Below, piece by piece: positions 8,622 to 17,549 of a DNA stretch of 64,000 nucleotides (the first letter of the stretch is position 1; each line of letters starts with the position of its first letter). The stretch is from Aerococcus mictus (GTDB lineage: Bacteria > Bacillota > Bacilli > Lactobacillales > Aerococcaceae). Position numbers and translations under genes: made by a program. The stretch covers positions 496,001 to 560,000 of the forward strand of contig NZ_CP132985.1 in assembly GCF_003286595.3 (NCBI RefSeq), read 5' to 3'. The notes below the pieces were generated by a model that saw nothing but the letters and a program-made list of their open reading frames with translations, had not been told where the DNA came from and ran no database searches.

Positions 8622-10250
8622 ATGAAGTTTAAGAAACTCGCTGTGACGGTCTTAGCTTCTGCAGCCTTAGTACTTAGTGGCTGTGGGCAGGGCCAAAGCC
8701 AAAACCAGAATGTTATTCGTCGGACTGAATTACAGGAAATGACTACCCTAGACTCTACCCGGGTAGAGGATGTGCAAAGTGCTAACTACATTGGTCACAT
8801 GCAAGATCCTTTATATTGGGAAGATGAAAATAACGAAGTGCATCCGGCTTTAGCCAAGGAAATGCCAGAAAAGTCTGAAGATGGCTTAACTTACACCGTT
8901 AAGATGCGCGATGACGCTAAATGGTCCAATGGAGACCCTGTCACCGCTCACGACTTTGTCTATGCTGTCCAACGCTTAGCCAATCCAGAAACTGGGGCTA
9001 CCTATGCTTACCTAGTGGAGAATTTCGAAAATGCGGAAGAAGTGTTAAAAGGCGACCGCCCAGTAGAAGACTTAGGTGTAAAAGCTTTAGACGATTACAC
9101 CATTGAAATCAAATTATCTCGCCCAACCCCATACATGGAACATCTATTAGCCTTCACCACCTTCTCGCCACTTAACCAAAAATATGTGGAAGAAAAAGGT
9201 GATGACTACGGAACCAACTCCGATAATGTCCTAGCCAATGGGCCTTTCAAGGTGGAAGACTGGGATGGTACCGGCTTAACTTGGAAATTAGTCAAGAATG
9301 ACGACTACTACAATGCTGACCAAGTGAAAGTGGACGGTGCTGAAGTCCAAGTCATTAAAGAAGACTCCACTACCGTGAACCTCTTTGAAAATGGGGAAGT
9401 GGATAATGCGCTCTTACGTGGTGAATTAGTCCGTCAATATAGTGACCACCCACACCTTGAATACCGTCCAACTGCTTCAACTTACTACATCGAGTTGAAC
9501 CAAGAAAATCCATTATTAGCTAATAAAGACTTCCGTGAAGCTTTAAACTATGCGATCGATAATAAGGAATACGCTGAACAAATTAAAGCAGACGGCTCAG
9601 TCCCACTAAGTACCTTAGTGCCTAATGACTTGGTCCACAACCCTGAAACGGGAGAAGATTTCACCAAGGACGCTGGCATTGAACCAAAATATGACCCTGA
9701 AAAGGCCAAAGAACTCTGGGAAAAAGTTCAAAAAGAACTGCCACAAGACTCTTACAGCATTCGTTTACTCTCTTCTGATGACGAAGGCTCTAAGCAAGTG
9801 GGGGAATACCTCCAAGGTCAAATCCAAAATAACCTCCCTGGCTTAAAAGTTGACTTAATCACTGTGCCAGGTAAGAACCGGATTGCCCAACAAAATGCTG
9901 GTGACTTTGATATGGCTATTTCTGGCTGGTTGGCTGACTATGCTGATGCCTCGAACTTCCTTGACCTATTCACGACTGGTCACTCCAATAACCATGGCAA
10001 CTATTCTAATCCAGCCTATGACCAATTATTAGAAAAAGCGGCCAATGAAGATGCTAATGACCCTCAAGCGCGTTACAATGACTTCATTGAAGCACAACGT
10101 CTCTTAGCCGCTGATGAAGCTACGATTGTTTTATCACAAAAACAAGATGCTGAACTCCGGAACCCACGTGTTCAAGGCATCACTTACCGTCCTGTCGGAA
10201 ATGAATTTGACATCCGTACAGCGACTATTGATAATTCTGCCAATGAATAA
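8622..10250 (+). CDS. oppA: Oligopeptide-binding lipoprotein OppA, copy 2
   Basis: Second tandem peptide-binding lipoprotein, 542 aa, with lipobox VLSGC (lipidated C21). Architecture is the same as copy 1, and long runs are identical in protein and nearly so in DNA, for example YIGHMQDPLYWEDENN and VEDWDGTGL. Differences cluster in the segments around residues 280-360 and the N-terminus, which could alter peptide preference. It has its own promoter and terminator, so the three oppA genes can be expressed independently of each other and of oppBCDF. Substrate specificity cannot be read from the sequence. Confidence 0.96.
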   Translation: MKFKKLAVTVLASAALVLSGCGQGQSQNQNVIRRTELQEMTTLDSTRVEDVQSANYIGHMQDPLYWEDENNEVHPALAKEMPEKSEDGLTYTVKMRDDAKWSNGDPVTAHDFVYAVQRLANPETGATYAYLVENFENAEEVLKGDRPVEDLGVKALDDYTIEIKLSRPTPYMEHLLAFTTFSPLNQKYVEEKGDDYGTNSDNVLANGPFKVEDWDGTGLTWKLVKNDDYYNADQVKVDGAEVQVIKEDSTTVNLFENGEVDNALLRGELVRQYSDHPHLEYRPTASTYYIELNQENPLLANKDFREALNYAIDNKEYAEQIKADGSVPLSTLVPNDLVHNPETGEDFTKDAGIEPKYDPEKAKELWEKVQKELPQDSYSIRLLSSDDEGSKQVGEYLQGQIQNNLPGLKVDLITVPGKNRIAQQNAGDFDMAISGWLADYADASNFLDLFTTGHSNNHGNYSNPAYDQLLEKAANEDANDPQARYNDFIEAQRLLAADEATIVLSQKQDAELRNPRVQGITYRPVGNEFDIRTATIDNSANE

Positions 10251-10269
10251 CAGCTAAATGGCTGACTTT

Positions 10270-10306
10270 AAAAGGCGCCGCTACTTTCGAGTTGGGCGTC
10301 TTTTTT
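10270..10306 (+). terminator. Intrinsic terminator after oppA copy 2
   Basis: AAAAGGCGCC pairs with GGGCGTCTTTT through one G-T pair, followed by six T. Confidence 0.8.
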
Positions 10307-10382
10307 GTTTTTCTGCTTATAAAGGGGGATTACTTCTTATAAAAGGAAGTTTTCAAAAACAGCTGTATTTATTCATTTAAAA

Positions 10383-10426
10383 AATATTCAAAATAGTTTG
10401 ACAATTTATCTCTAATAGGGTATTTT
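10383..10426 (+). promoter_or_regulatory. Strong promoter of oppA copy 3 with adjoining CodY-like box
   Basis: Consensus -35 TTGACA (10398-10403), exactly 17 bp, then TATTTT (10421-10426). Immediately upstream AATATTCAAAATAGT (10383-10397) matches 11 of 15 positions of the CodY consensus. The promoter is seen directly; CodY control is inferred. Confidence 0.65.
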
Positions 10427-10459
10427 ATTAGATAAATAAATTTTTAAGGGGAGATAAAT

Positions 10460-12088
10460 ATGAAAGTAAAACGTAGTGCTTTGCTCCTTGCCACGGCTGC
10501 TAGTCTTTTCTTGGCAGCATGCAGTGGACAAGAAAGTGCAGGAAACAAGAGTGGAAAAAATTCGACCATTAACTATGCTGTTAACACCGAACTATCGACA
10601 CTCGATTCTGGGACTGTAATGGATATTAACGCGGCAAATTATATTGGCTTAGTCCAGGAAGGGCTCTATTGGGAAAATGAAAAGAATGAAGTCCAACCAG
10701 CCTTAGCCAAGGAAATGCCAGAAAAATCAGAAGACGGTTTGACTTATACCGTTAAGATGCGTGACGATGCCAAGTGGTCGAACGGGGACCCTGTGACTGC
10801 CCATGACTTTGTCTATGCCATTCGTCGCCTGGCTGACCCTAAAACAGGGGCGGCTTACTCCTATCTCTTAGAGAACTTTGTCAATGGTCCAGAAATTGCT
10901 GATGGCAAGAAGGCCCCTGAAGAAATTGGCGTTAAAGCCTTGGATGACCATACCATTGAAATTAACTTGTCCAAACCGACACCATATTTGGAACATCTCT
11001 TATCCTTTGTGCCTTTCTTCCCAACTAACCAAAAATTTGTGGAAGAAAAGGGTGACCGTTATGGTAGCTCAGCCGAAAACTCGATTGCTAGCGGCCCTTA
11101 CAAGATGGTGGAATGGGACGGATCGGGCTTAGAATGGAAACTGGAAAAGAATCCAGACTACTATAACAAGGACCAAGTCAAAGTAGATAATATTGACGTC
11201 CAAGTGATGAAAGAAGTCTCAACGAACGTCAATCTCTTTGATTCTAAGAAAGTCGACAATTCCCTCTTGACCGGTGAAACCGTTAAACAATTTGCTGACC
11301 ATCCTAATGCTGTTCAACAAGAGAAAGCTCGGACCCGTTACTTACAACTTAACTATGAGAACAAGGTCTTAGCTAACCGTAACTTCCGTCAAGCTGTTGA
11401 CTATGCGATCGATAATGATGAATTGACCCAAAAGATTATTGGGGACGGTTCTAAAGGGCTTTCAACCTTTGTGCCAGAAAACTTTGTCGCTAACCCTGAA
11501 ACCGGGGAAGACTTCGTCAGTGAATACGGTAATGAGAAATTTGCCGATAAAGACAAGGCCAAAGAATATTGGGAAAAGGCCAAGTCTGAACTCGGTCAAG
11601 ACCAAGTGACTATCCGCTTACTGGCTGATGATGATGAGAAATCTAAGAAGGAATCCCAATATATCCAAGGGCAAATTGAAGAAAATATGCCAGGAGTTAA
11701 GGTAGAAATTACTAACGTTCCTAAGAAGAACCGAATGAGTCAAGTGGCAGAAGGGAATTTTGATCTTGTTATCACCGGTTGGGGAGCTGACTATGCGGAT
11801 GCAAGCAACTTCTATGACCTTTTCAAATCTGATAATTTCTACAATCAAGGGCACTATAAGAATCCTGAATATGATAAGGTCGTAGAAAGAGCAGGCAACC
11901 AAGATGCTAATGACCCTAAGACACGTTGGGAAGACTTTAAAGAAGCTCAAAAGATTCTCTCTGATGACAAAGCAGTCTTAGTTCTCTATCAAGAAGTAGA
12001 AACCCAATTACGTAATCCAAATCTTAAGGGCATTACTTTCCGCCCAGTCAACCTCGAATATGACTTCAGAACCGCTTACTTTGAATAA
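10460..12088 (+). CDS. oppA: Oligopeptide-binding lipoprotein OppA, copy 3
   Basis: Third tandem binding protein, 542 aa, lipobox FLAAC with C21. It is clearly more divergent than copies 1 and 2, except in the block around residues 78-112 (ALAKEMPEKSEDGLTYTV, then DDAKWSNGDPVTAHDFVYA), which stays almost identical. That block may reflect strong constraint or gene conversion. It has the strongest promoter of the three (TTGACA-17-TATTTT). It is followed by a nested palindrome and a terminator, then the divergent small membrane gene and oppB. Binding specificity unknown. Confidence 0.95.
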   Translation: MKVKRSALLLATAASLFLAACSGQESAGNKSGKNSTINYAVNTELSTLDSGTVMDINAANYIGLVQEGLYWENEKNEVQPALAKEMPEKSEDGLTYTVKMRDDAKWSNGDPVTAHDFVYAIRRLADPKTGAAYSYLLENFVNGPEIADGKKAPEEIGVKALDDHTIEINLSKPTPYLEHLLSFVPFFPTNQKFVEEKGDRYGSSAENSIASGPYKMVEWDGSGLEWKLEKNPDYYNKDQVKVDNIDVQVMKEVSTNVNLFDSKKVDNSLLTGETVKQFADHPNAVQQEKARTRYLQLNYENKVLANRNFRQAVDYAIDNDELTQKIIGDGSKGLSTFVPENFVANPETGEDFVSEYGNEKFADKDKAKEYWEKAKSELGQDQVTIRLLADDDEKSKKESQYIQGQIEENMPGVKVEITNVPKKNRMSQVAEGNFDLVITGWGADYADASNFYDLFKSDNFYNQGHYKNPEYDKVVERAGNQDANDPKTRWEDFKEAQKILSDDKAVLVLYQEVETQLRNPNLKGITFRPVNLEYDFRTAYFE

Positions 12089-12121
12089 GAAATCTGAATT
12101 TAAATAATGAAGCATAGATAT

Positions 12122-12158
12122 CCTTCAACGAATCAAGCTTGATCTATAAAATTGAAGG
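12122..12158 (+). repeat. Nested palindrome in the oppA copy 3 3' region
   Basis: CCTTCAA (12122-12128) pairs perfectly with TTGAAGG (12152-12158) and encloses the palindrome ATCAAGCTTGAT. The layout resembles the R2 core (AACGA..CAAGCT..GATC) but is only loosely similar. There is no T run, so it is not itself a terminator; the terminator follows at 12177. Confidence 0.5.
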
Positions 12159-12176
12159 GTGAATGAGGCAAAATTA

Positions 12177-12203
12177 AAAAGAGGCTCTAGCAAGCCTCTT
12201 TTG
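12177..12203 (+). terminator. Intrinsic terminator after oppA copy 3
   Basis: AAAAGAGGCT / AGCCTCTTTT with a six-base loop (ctagca). Confidence 0.85.
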
Positions 12204-12305
12204 TCTTTGTTAGAATATATCACGTAAGGAATACTATGATAAGATTTCTATACACTCAAACAGATAAAACGCTACTTTTAAGCCATAAAAAGTAGATGCA
12301 ATTCT

Positions 12306-12698
12306 CTAAAATAAGTAGTATAGTAATAGGAATACAAGTGATAAAACTAGGAAAAAACTTCCTATGGCTAGACCTTTGCGGTACCAAGGTCCGATGTGAG
12401 TCGACAGATAGTCTTCTTTGTCAGAATCTTCTGTGCTGACTGGAGATGGATCGGGAGCTGCCTTCCACAGCCTCGGCCCATATTTCTTCCACATGGATTG
12501 AAACGTATCAAAGGTACCGGCTTTTAATATCCAACCAGCAAGGGAGGGAATCAAAAAACAAGCGGAAAGTATAAAGTAACTGTCACTTAAGCGTCTGGCC
12601 CAGGGATAGCTGGACTCAATCAGTAATTGAAGGAGTGGCAGGACAGTTAATATACTGACCAAAAGAAGGCCTTTATTTTTTTTCATAGTTGATATCAT
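12306..12698 (-). CDS. Small membrane protein, DUF3899-like
   Basis: 130-aa protein with three hydrophobic stretches (about 9-26, 38-58 and 107-129) and a hydrophilic loop containing D, E, S and P between the second and third. The segment from SDSYFILSACFLIPSLAG to FQSMWKKYG recalls the small DUF3899 membrane family of lactobacilli; this is a resemblance by eye only. It lies divergently between oppA copy 3 and oppB, splitting the peptide transport locus. The start could be ATG 12698 or the in-frame ATG 12686; neither has a well-spaced ribosome binding site. Function unknown. Confidence 0.6.
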   Translation of the reverse strand: MISTMKKNKGLLLVSILTVLPLLQLLIESSYPWARRLSDSYFILSACFLIPSLAGWILKAGTFDTFQSMWKKYGPRLWKAAPDPSPVSTEDSDKEDYLSTHIGPWYRKGLAIGSFFLVLSLVFLLLYYLF

Positions 12699-12759
12699 TC
12701 CTTATATTGTGATTTTCAATGTTATTAAATTTACCATAAATTAGGAGGTGGCGCAATTT

Positions 12760-13704
12760 ATGAAATCATATGGCAAGTTTCTATTAAGAAGAATATTCTT
12801 TATGGTTTTGACCTTATTTCTAATTGCAACGATCACATTTTTCTTAATGAAGCTCTTACCGGGAACGCCTTATACTAATGAAGATAAGCTTTCTCCTGAG
12901 CAGATTTATATTATGAATGAACGTTATGGCTTAAACGACCCAGTATTTGTGCAATATATTCGCTATATTTTAGGAATGCTGAAGGGCGACTTTGGGGTAT
13001 CATTCCAATTCAATAACACCCCAGTGTCTGAATTATTAGGCGCCCGGATCTGGCCTTCCATCCAATTAGGGGCCCAAGCCTTACTGGTAGGGACCGTGAT
13101 TGGGACTATTTTTGGGGTTATTTCAGCCATGTACCGGAATACTTGGATTGATTCCGGACTAACCTTTCTCTCGATCCTAGGGCAATCGATACCTAACTTT
13201 GTTTTCGCCGTCCTCTTACAGCTGATTTTCGCTGTTAAACTGGGCTGGTTCCCAATTGCTCTTTGGGATAGTGGGCTGTGGTCCTCGGTCTTACCGACCA
13301 TTGCTCTCTCGATTTCGCCTTTGGCCAATTCAGCGCGTTTTGTGCGTACCGAGATGGTGGATGTCTTGAATTCTGACTATATCGAATTAGCTCGGGCTAA
13401 GGGGCTTAGTCAAACCAAGGTGGCCTTTAAACATGGGGTACGGAATGCCTTGATTCCCCTAGTAACCATCCTTGGCCCTCTGTCTGTGGCCTTGATGACG
13501 GGTTCTATGGTCGTGGAGAATATCTTTGCTATCCCAGGAATTGGGGAACAATTTGTTAAATCCATTACCACCAATGACTACCCAACCATTATGGGTGTGA
13601 CCATGTTCTACTCTACCGCCTTGGTAGTTATCTTATTAATTGTCGACATCTTATACGGAATTATTGACCCACGTATTCGTGTAAGTACTGAAGGAGGGCG
13701 TTAA
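12760..13704 (+). CDS. oppB: Oligopeptide ABC transporter permease OppB
   Basis: Inner-membrane permease forming half of the peptide translocation channel with OppC; 314 aa, about six membrane segments. The motif ELARAKGLSQTKVAFKHGVR, about 80 residues before the end, is the EAA loop that contacts the ATPases. ATG 12760 is preferred over the in-frame GTG at 12748, which overlaps the ribosome binding site AGGAGGTG. First gene of a tight oppBCDF operon (2 bp to oppC). Confidence 0.95.
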   Translation: MKSYGKFLLRRIFFMVLTLFLIATITFFLMKLLPGTPYTNEDKLSPEQIYIMNERYGLNDPVFVQYIRYILGMLKGDFGVSFQFNNTPVSELLGARIWPSIQLGAQALLVGTVIGTIFGVISAMYRNTWIDSGLTFLSILGQSIPNFVFAVLLQLIFAVKLGWFPIALWDSGLWSSVLPTIALSISPLANSARFVRTEMVDVLNSDYIELARAKGLSQTKVAFKHGVRNALIPLVTILGPLSVALMTGSMVVENIFAIPGIGEQFVKSITTNDYPTIMGVTMFYSTALVVILLIVDILYGIIDPRIRVSTEGGR

Positions 13705-13706
13705 GA

Positions 13707-14744
13707 ATGGCTGAAAATACCAAAGCTTACCCTAAAATGAGTAAAGAAAGCTTCCGCCCGGTTAACCATGAGGATTACTTATCCGCTGAAACCATCTCAG
13801 CACCATCCTTGAGTTTTATTCAAGACGCTTGGCGGCGCTTAAAGAAGAATAAAGCAGCTGTTGTTTCTTTGGTTATCCTAATTATTGTGGCTATCATTGC
13901 TTTATTAGCTCCGGTTTTAGCTCCTTATGACTATGCCGCCCAAAATGCTCAATTTGCCAACCTACCTCCTAAGATTCCTGGATTGGAAGCCTTGTCCTGG
14001 TTCGATGGTAAAACAAAAGTGGCTGGCGCAGCGGTTGACGCTTATGCCAAGGCTGGGGTTCCTGAAGGTCAATACTTCTACCTAGGAACGGACGCTTTAG
14101 GACGTGACTTGTTATCGCGGATTCTCTATGGTACTCGCGTTTCCCTCTTTATCGGGGTGGTTGCCGCACTCTTGAACCTCTTAATTGGGGTGCCTTACGG
14201 GATTGTTTCCGGTTGGATGGGCGGCAAGGTCGACAACTTGATGCAACGTATTCTTGAAGTAATGTCTGGGGTGCCTAACTTAGTGGTAGTTATCCTCTTA
14301 TTACTCGTCTTACGTCCAGGGATCTCATCCATTATTATTTCCCTAGCCTTGACCGAGTGGATTACCATGGCGCGTTTAGTTCGGGCAGAAACCCTGAAAA
14401 TTAAAACCAGTGAATATGTTTTAGCGGCACGGAGTCTAGGAGAATCTCCTTTCAAGATTGCCCTCAAGCATATTCTGCCTAATATTGCTGGGGTGGTTAT
14501 TATTCAAACCATCTTCTCCATTCCTTCAGCCATCTTCTTTGAAGCTTTCTTGAGCTTTATTGGTTTAGGAATTCCAGCTCCTCAAGCATCCTTAGGGACA
14601 CTGATTAACGATGGTTATAAGACCTTCCGCTTCCTACCTCACTTGATGTGGTATCCAGCGGGTGTCCTCTGTATCGTTATGATTTCATTTAATATGCTAG
14701 CAAACGGATTAAGAGATGCACTTGATCCAAAAACAACGGATTAG
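13707..14744 (+). CDS. oppC: Oligopeptide ABC transporter permease OppC
   Basis: Second permease of the peptide importer, 345 aa. It has a cytoplasmic N-terminal region of about 45 residues, a first membrane helix (about 50-70), then an extracellular domain containing YLGTDALGRDLLSRILYGTR, a hallmark of OppC/DppC. The EAA loop is VLAARSLGESPFKIALKHIL. It follows oppB by 2 bp and precedes oppD by 11 bp, so the genes are co-transcribed. Confidence 0.95.
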   Translation: MAENTKAYPKMSKESFRPVNHEDYLSAETISAPSLSFIQDAWRRLKKNKAAVVSLVILIIVAIIALLAPVLAPYDYAAQNAQFANLPPKIPGLEALSWFDGKTKVAGAAVDAYAKAGVPEGQYFYLGTDALGRDLLSRILYGTRVSLFIGVVAALLNLLIGVPYGIVSGWMGGKVDNLMQRILEVMSGVPNLVVVILLLLVLRPGISSIIISLALTEWITMARLVRAETLKIKTSEYVLAARSLGESPFKIALKHILPNIAGVVIIQTIFSIPSAIFFEAFLSFIGLGIPAPQASLGTLINDGYKTFRFLPHLMWYPAGVLCIVMISFNMLANGLRDALDPKTTD

Positions 14745-14755
14745 GAGGCGAGCAA

Positions 14756-15877
14756 ATGAGTGAAAATGTACTAGAAGTAAAAGATCTAGAAATTGGTTTC
14801 GATACCTTTGCTGGTCAAGTCCAAGCCATTCGCGGGGTAAGTTTTGAATTGAAAAAAGGCGAAACCCTAGCCATTGTTGGTGAATCAGGCTCTGGAAAAT
14901 CCGTGACCGTTCGAACGGTGATGCGTCTTTTAGCCAACAATGCCGTAGTTAATGGCGGTGAGGTCAATTTCAGAAATGAAAACTTACTCGAAAAGACCGA
15001 CAAAGAAATGCAAGCCATTCGGGGAGAAGACATTGCCATGATCTTCCAAGATCCGATGACTTCCCTAAACCCAGTTATGCGGATTGGTGACCAAGTGGCC
15101 GAACCGATCCGCCTCCACCAAAATGCGTCTAAGGAAGAAGCTAACAAGCGGGCCTTGGAACTCTTAGAGCAAGTGGGAATTCCTAATGCCAAGGACCGGA
15201 TGCGCGATTATCCCCACCAATTCTCTGGGGGTCAACGGCAAAGAATTGTTATTGCTATTGCCCTAGCTTGTCGTCCTGAAATTCTAATCGCTGATGAACC
15301 AACCACCGCTCTAGATGTGACTATTCAAGCCCAAATCTTAGAATTGATGAAGGAGCTCCAAACCACTTCAAGCACCTCAATTATCTTTATTACCCACGAC
15401 TTGGGTGTGGTGGCGAATGTGGCTGACCGGGTAGCGGTGATGTATGCTGGTAAGATTGTGGAATATGGAACGGTTGATGAGATTTTCTATAATCCTCAAC
15501 ATCCTTATACTTGGGGTTTAATTACCTCCATGCCAACCCTAGATACGGAGGGTAAGCTACTTTCAATCCCTGGGACCCCGCCGGACTTATTAGACCCACC
15601 TAAGGGAGACGCCTTTGCCTTGCGGAGTGACTACGCTATGGCTATCGACTATGAAGAACAACCGCCAATGTTCCAAGTTTCTAATACCCACTTTGCGGCT
15701 ACTTGGTTACTTCATCCCGATTGCCCAGCAGTGACGGTTCCTGAAGAAATCAGTTCTCGCTTTGAAACCTATCAACAATTAGTGGCAGAGGGACTAGTTG
15801 AAGAAAATGGTACCAGCACAGGCGTACTTGACCAAGCCCATAAACAAGCCGCACAAAAGGAGGTCGCCCATGACTAA
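14756..15877 (+). CDS. oppD: Oligopeptide ABC transporter ATPase OppD
   Basis: Cytoplasmic ATPase of the peptide importer, 373 aa. Walker A GESGSGKS (42-49), signature [10 protein letters not shown], Walker [13 protein letters not shown], and the switch histidine in IFITHDLG are all present. The C-terminal region carries the oligopeptide/dipeptide transporter extension ([12 protein letters not shown] and beyond, with HPDCPAV). This extension in related proteins can hold an iron-sulfur cluster, but the usual cysteine set is not complete here. Overlaps oppF by 8 bp. Confidence 0.95.
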   Translation: MSENVLEVKDLEIGFDTFAGQVQAIRGVSFELKKGETLAIVGESGSGKSVTVRTVMRLLANNAVVNGGEVNFRNENLLEKTDKEMQAIRGEDIAMIFQDPMTSLNPVMRIGDQVAEPIRLHQNASKEEANKRALELLEQVGIPNAKDRMRDYPHQFSGGQRQRIVIAIALACRPEILIADEPTTALDVTIQAQILELMKELQTTSSTSIIFITHDLGVVANVADRVAVMYAGKIVEYGTVDEIFYNPQHPYTWGLITSMPTLDTEGKLLSIPGTPPDLLDPPKGDAFALRSDYAMAIDYEEQPPMFQVSNTHFAATWLLHPDCPAVTVPEEISSRFETYQQLVAEGLVEENGTSTGVLDQAHKQAAQKEVAHD

Positions 15878-16799
15878 GCAAGAAAAACCTCTCTTAGAAG
15901 TTCATCACTTAAAACAATATTTTAATGTTGGACAAAAGAATGAAGTGCGTGGTGTCGATGATATTTCCTTCGACATTTATGAAGGGGAAACATTTGGTCT
16001 GGTTGGCGAATCGGGTTCCGGTAAGACGACAACTGGACGGGCCATCATGCGCTTATACCAACCAACTGACGGGGAGATTCTCTTTGAAGGCAAGGATATT
16101 GCGGCCATTAAGAAGCGCCAAGATGAATTAGCCTTTAGAAAAGACATTCAAATGATCTTCCAAGATCCCTATGCTTCCTTGAATCCGCGGATGAAGGTTG
16201 AAGACATCATTGCTGAAGGTCTGGAAATTCATAAGATCTGTAATAGTGAAGCGGAAGCCAAGGAAAGAGTCAAGCAATTACTTGAAGTGGTTGGTTTGAA
16301 AGCTGATCATGCTTCCCGTTATCCTCACGAGTTTTCTGGGGGGCAACGGCAACGGATTGGGATTGCCCGCGCCTTAGCGGTTAACCCGAAGATGATTATT
16401 GCTGACGAACCCATTTCAGCCTTGGACGTTTCCATCCAGGCCCAAGTGGTTAACTTGATGCAACGCCTGCAAAAAGAGTTTAACTTAACCTATCTCTTTA
16501 TTGCCCACGATTTGTCTATGGTGAAATATATCTCTAACCGGATAGGGGTTATGTACCGAGGAAAGTTAGTTGAGTTAGCAGATTCTGATGAACTCTACTA
16601 CCATGCCTTACACCCTTATACCAAGAGTTTATTATCAGCGGTGCCGCAACCGGACCCTATCCATGAACGTAACCGGAAACGGATCCCATACGACCATGCC
16701 GACTTCACTGGCAATGAAAGCATGCATGAAATCGTCCCAGGTCACTACGTTTACTGTAGCCCTGAAGAAGCTGAACAATATAAAGCTAACTACAAATAA
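15870..16799 (+). CDS. oppF: Oligopeptide ABC transporter ATPase OppF
   Basis: Second ATPase of the peptide importer, 309 aa. Walker A GESGSGKT (46-53), signature [10 protein letters not shown], Walker [13 protein letters not shown], switch region [11 protein letters not shown] 15870 is chosen because AAAAGGAGG precedes it at proper distance and it overlaps the oppD stop, giving translational coupling; an upstream in-frame ATG at 15798 would lie inside oppD without a ribosome binding site. Last gene of oppBCDF. Downstream comes repeat R1 copy a rather than an ordinary terminator. Confidence 0.95.
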   Translation: MTKQEKPLLEVHHLKQYFNVGQKNEVRGVDDISFDIYEGETFGLVGESGSGKTTTGRAIMRLYQPTDGEILFEGKDIAAIKKRQDELAFRKDIQMIFQDPYASLNPRMKVEDIIAEGLEIHKICNSEAEAKERVKQLLEVVGLKADHASRYPHEFSGGQRQRIGIARALAVNPKMIIADEPISALDVSIQAQVVNLMQRLQKEFNLTYLFIAHDLSMVKYISNRIGVMYRGKLVELADSDELYYHALHPYTKSLLSAVPQPDPIHERNRKRIPYDHADFTGNESMHEIVPGHYVYCSPEEAEQYKANYK

Positions 16800-16800
16800 T

Positions 16801-17090
16801 AGAGTGTGACAGTCACAACAAAGGACGAAACCGCTACGCATACTATATTTGTAACTCGCTCCGCTTCGAACAGCTATAGCAACTGGAAAAAACTGGGATA
16901 AGCTCAGCAAGGCTGGGCGTTACCAGTTTTTAGTCGGGTTCGACTTGGCAGACTTGGAGTGATTTCACAAGTCAGAAACAAGCGAATGCTTCGCTTTTAT
17001 TCTGACTTGCTCCAATCATCCAAGCCTAGGCATCAAGTCTCACACCCTGTGTGAAGTGGACGTTCGTCCTGTGACTGGAGCAGGTTTTGA
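16801..17090 (+). repeat. Dispersed structured repeat R1, copy a
   Basis: A 290-bp gene-free element. The outer arms are imperfect inverted repeats: CAGTCAC, AGGACGAA and CCGCT (16810-16835) against AGTGG, TTCGTCCT and GTGACTG (17055-17077). Inside are a conserved core (ACGCATACTATAT... to ACAGCTATAGCAACTGGA) that folds on itself, a terminator-like hairpin ACTGG/CCAGTTTTT (about 16880-16932) and extra hairpins unique to this copy. Related copies: 18715-18887, 18890-19008, 43604-43770. Confidence 0.85.
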
Positions 17091-17109
17091 TTAAATATTC
17101 ATTTAAAAA

Positions 17110-17145
17110 GCTGCAGAGGCAAAGGCTTCTGCAGCTTTTTTGTGG
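17110..17145 (+). terminator. Intrinsic terminator downstream of the opp locus
   Basis: AAAGCTGCAGA / TCTGCAGCTTTTTT with a small loop. It lies just after R1 copy a and would end any read-through from oppF. Confidence 0.85.
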
Positions 17146-17171
17146 AGATTTTTTCTAAGGCTTCTGAACAA

Positions 17172-17202
17172 AAAAACTCCGTCATGTTTATGGCGAAGTT
17201 TT
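17172..17202 (-). terminator. Intrinsic terminator of the 36-aa gene
   Basis: On the minus strand AAAACTTCGCCAT / ATGACGGAGTTTT forms an imperfect stem followed by a T run. It lies 14 bp beyond the stop codon of the small gene. Confidence 0.65.
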
Positions 17203-17215
17203 AGCGATGACTATT

Positions 17216-17326
17216 TTAGTCTTCTTGGTGACGTTGTAGGTAGCTTTGGAATAGAAGTCCAGCAATTAAGATAATGTACCAGAGAATTTTACGGTTGCGG
17301 GCTTTTTGTGCTTTAGTAACTGCCAT
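17216..17326 (-). CDS. 36-residue single-pass membrane protein
   Basis: Short gene starting at ATG 17326 behind a textbook AAGGAGGAG ribosome binding site seven bases away, and ending at TAA 17216-17218. The product has a basic N-terminal stretch (KAQKARNRK), one hydrophobic helix (about residues 14-26, ILWYIILIAGLLF) and a polar tail ending QRHQED. The positive-inside rule puts the N-terminus in the cytoplasm. The ribosome binding site, start, helix and terminator together argue for a real gene. Function unknown; I recognise no family. Confidence 0.75.
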   Translation of the reverse strand: MAVTKAQKARNRKILWYIILIAGLLFQSYLQRHQED

Positions 17327-17549
17327 TATTTCTCCTCCTTTATGACCCAGGTCAAACTTTTCTTAATTATACCATAAAGTAGATCTGACTTTAATGAATA
17401 ATCAGAGTCGGTCTATTGTCTCAAAAGGGAAAAGTTTCGTTTTTTCTTAAAAAAGCGCTCAAAAATAAATATCCTTTAAAACTATGATAGAATAAAGTTT
17501 CTGAAAGAATAACACTAAAAACAATAAATTAAATCGAGGGACTGCTAGT

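Noticed and set aside
16588..16910. Short reading frames running from oppF into repeat R1 on both strands
   Set aside because: They overlap oppF antisense or out of frame and continue into repeat DNA; no ribosome binding site.
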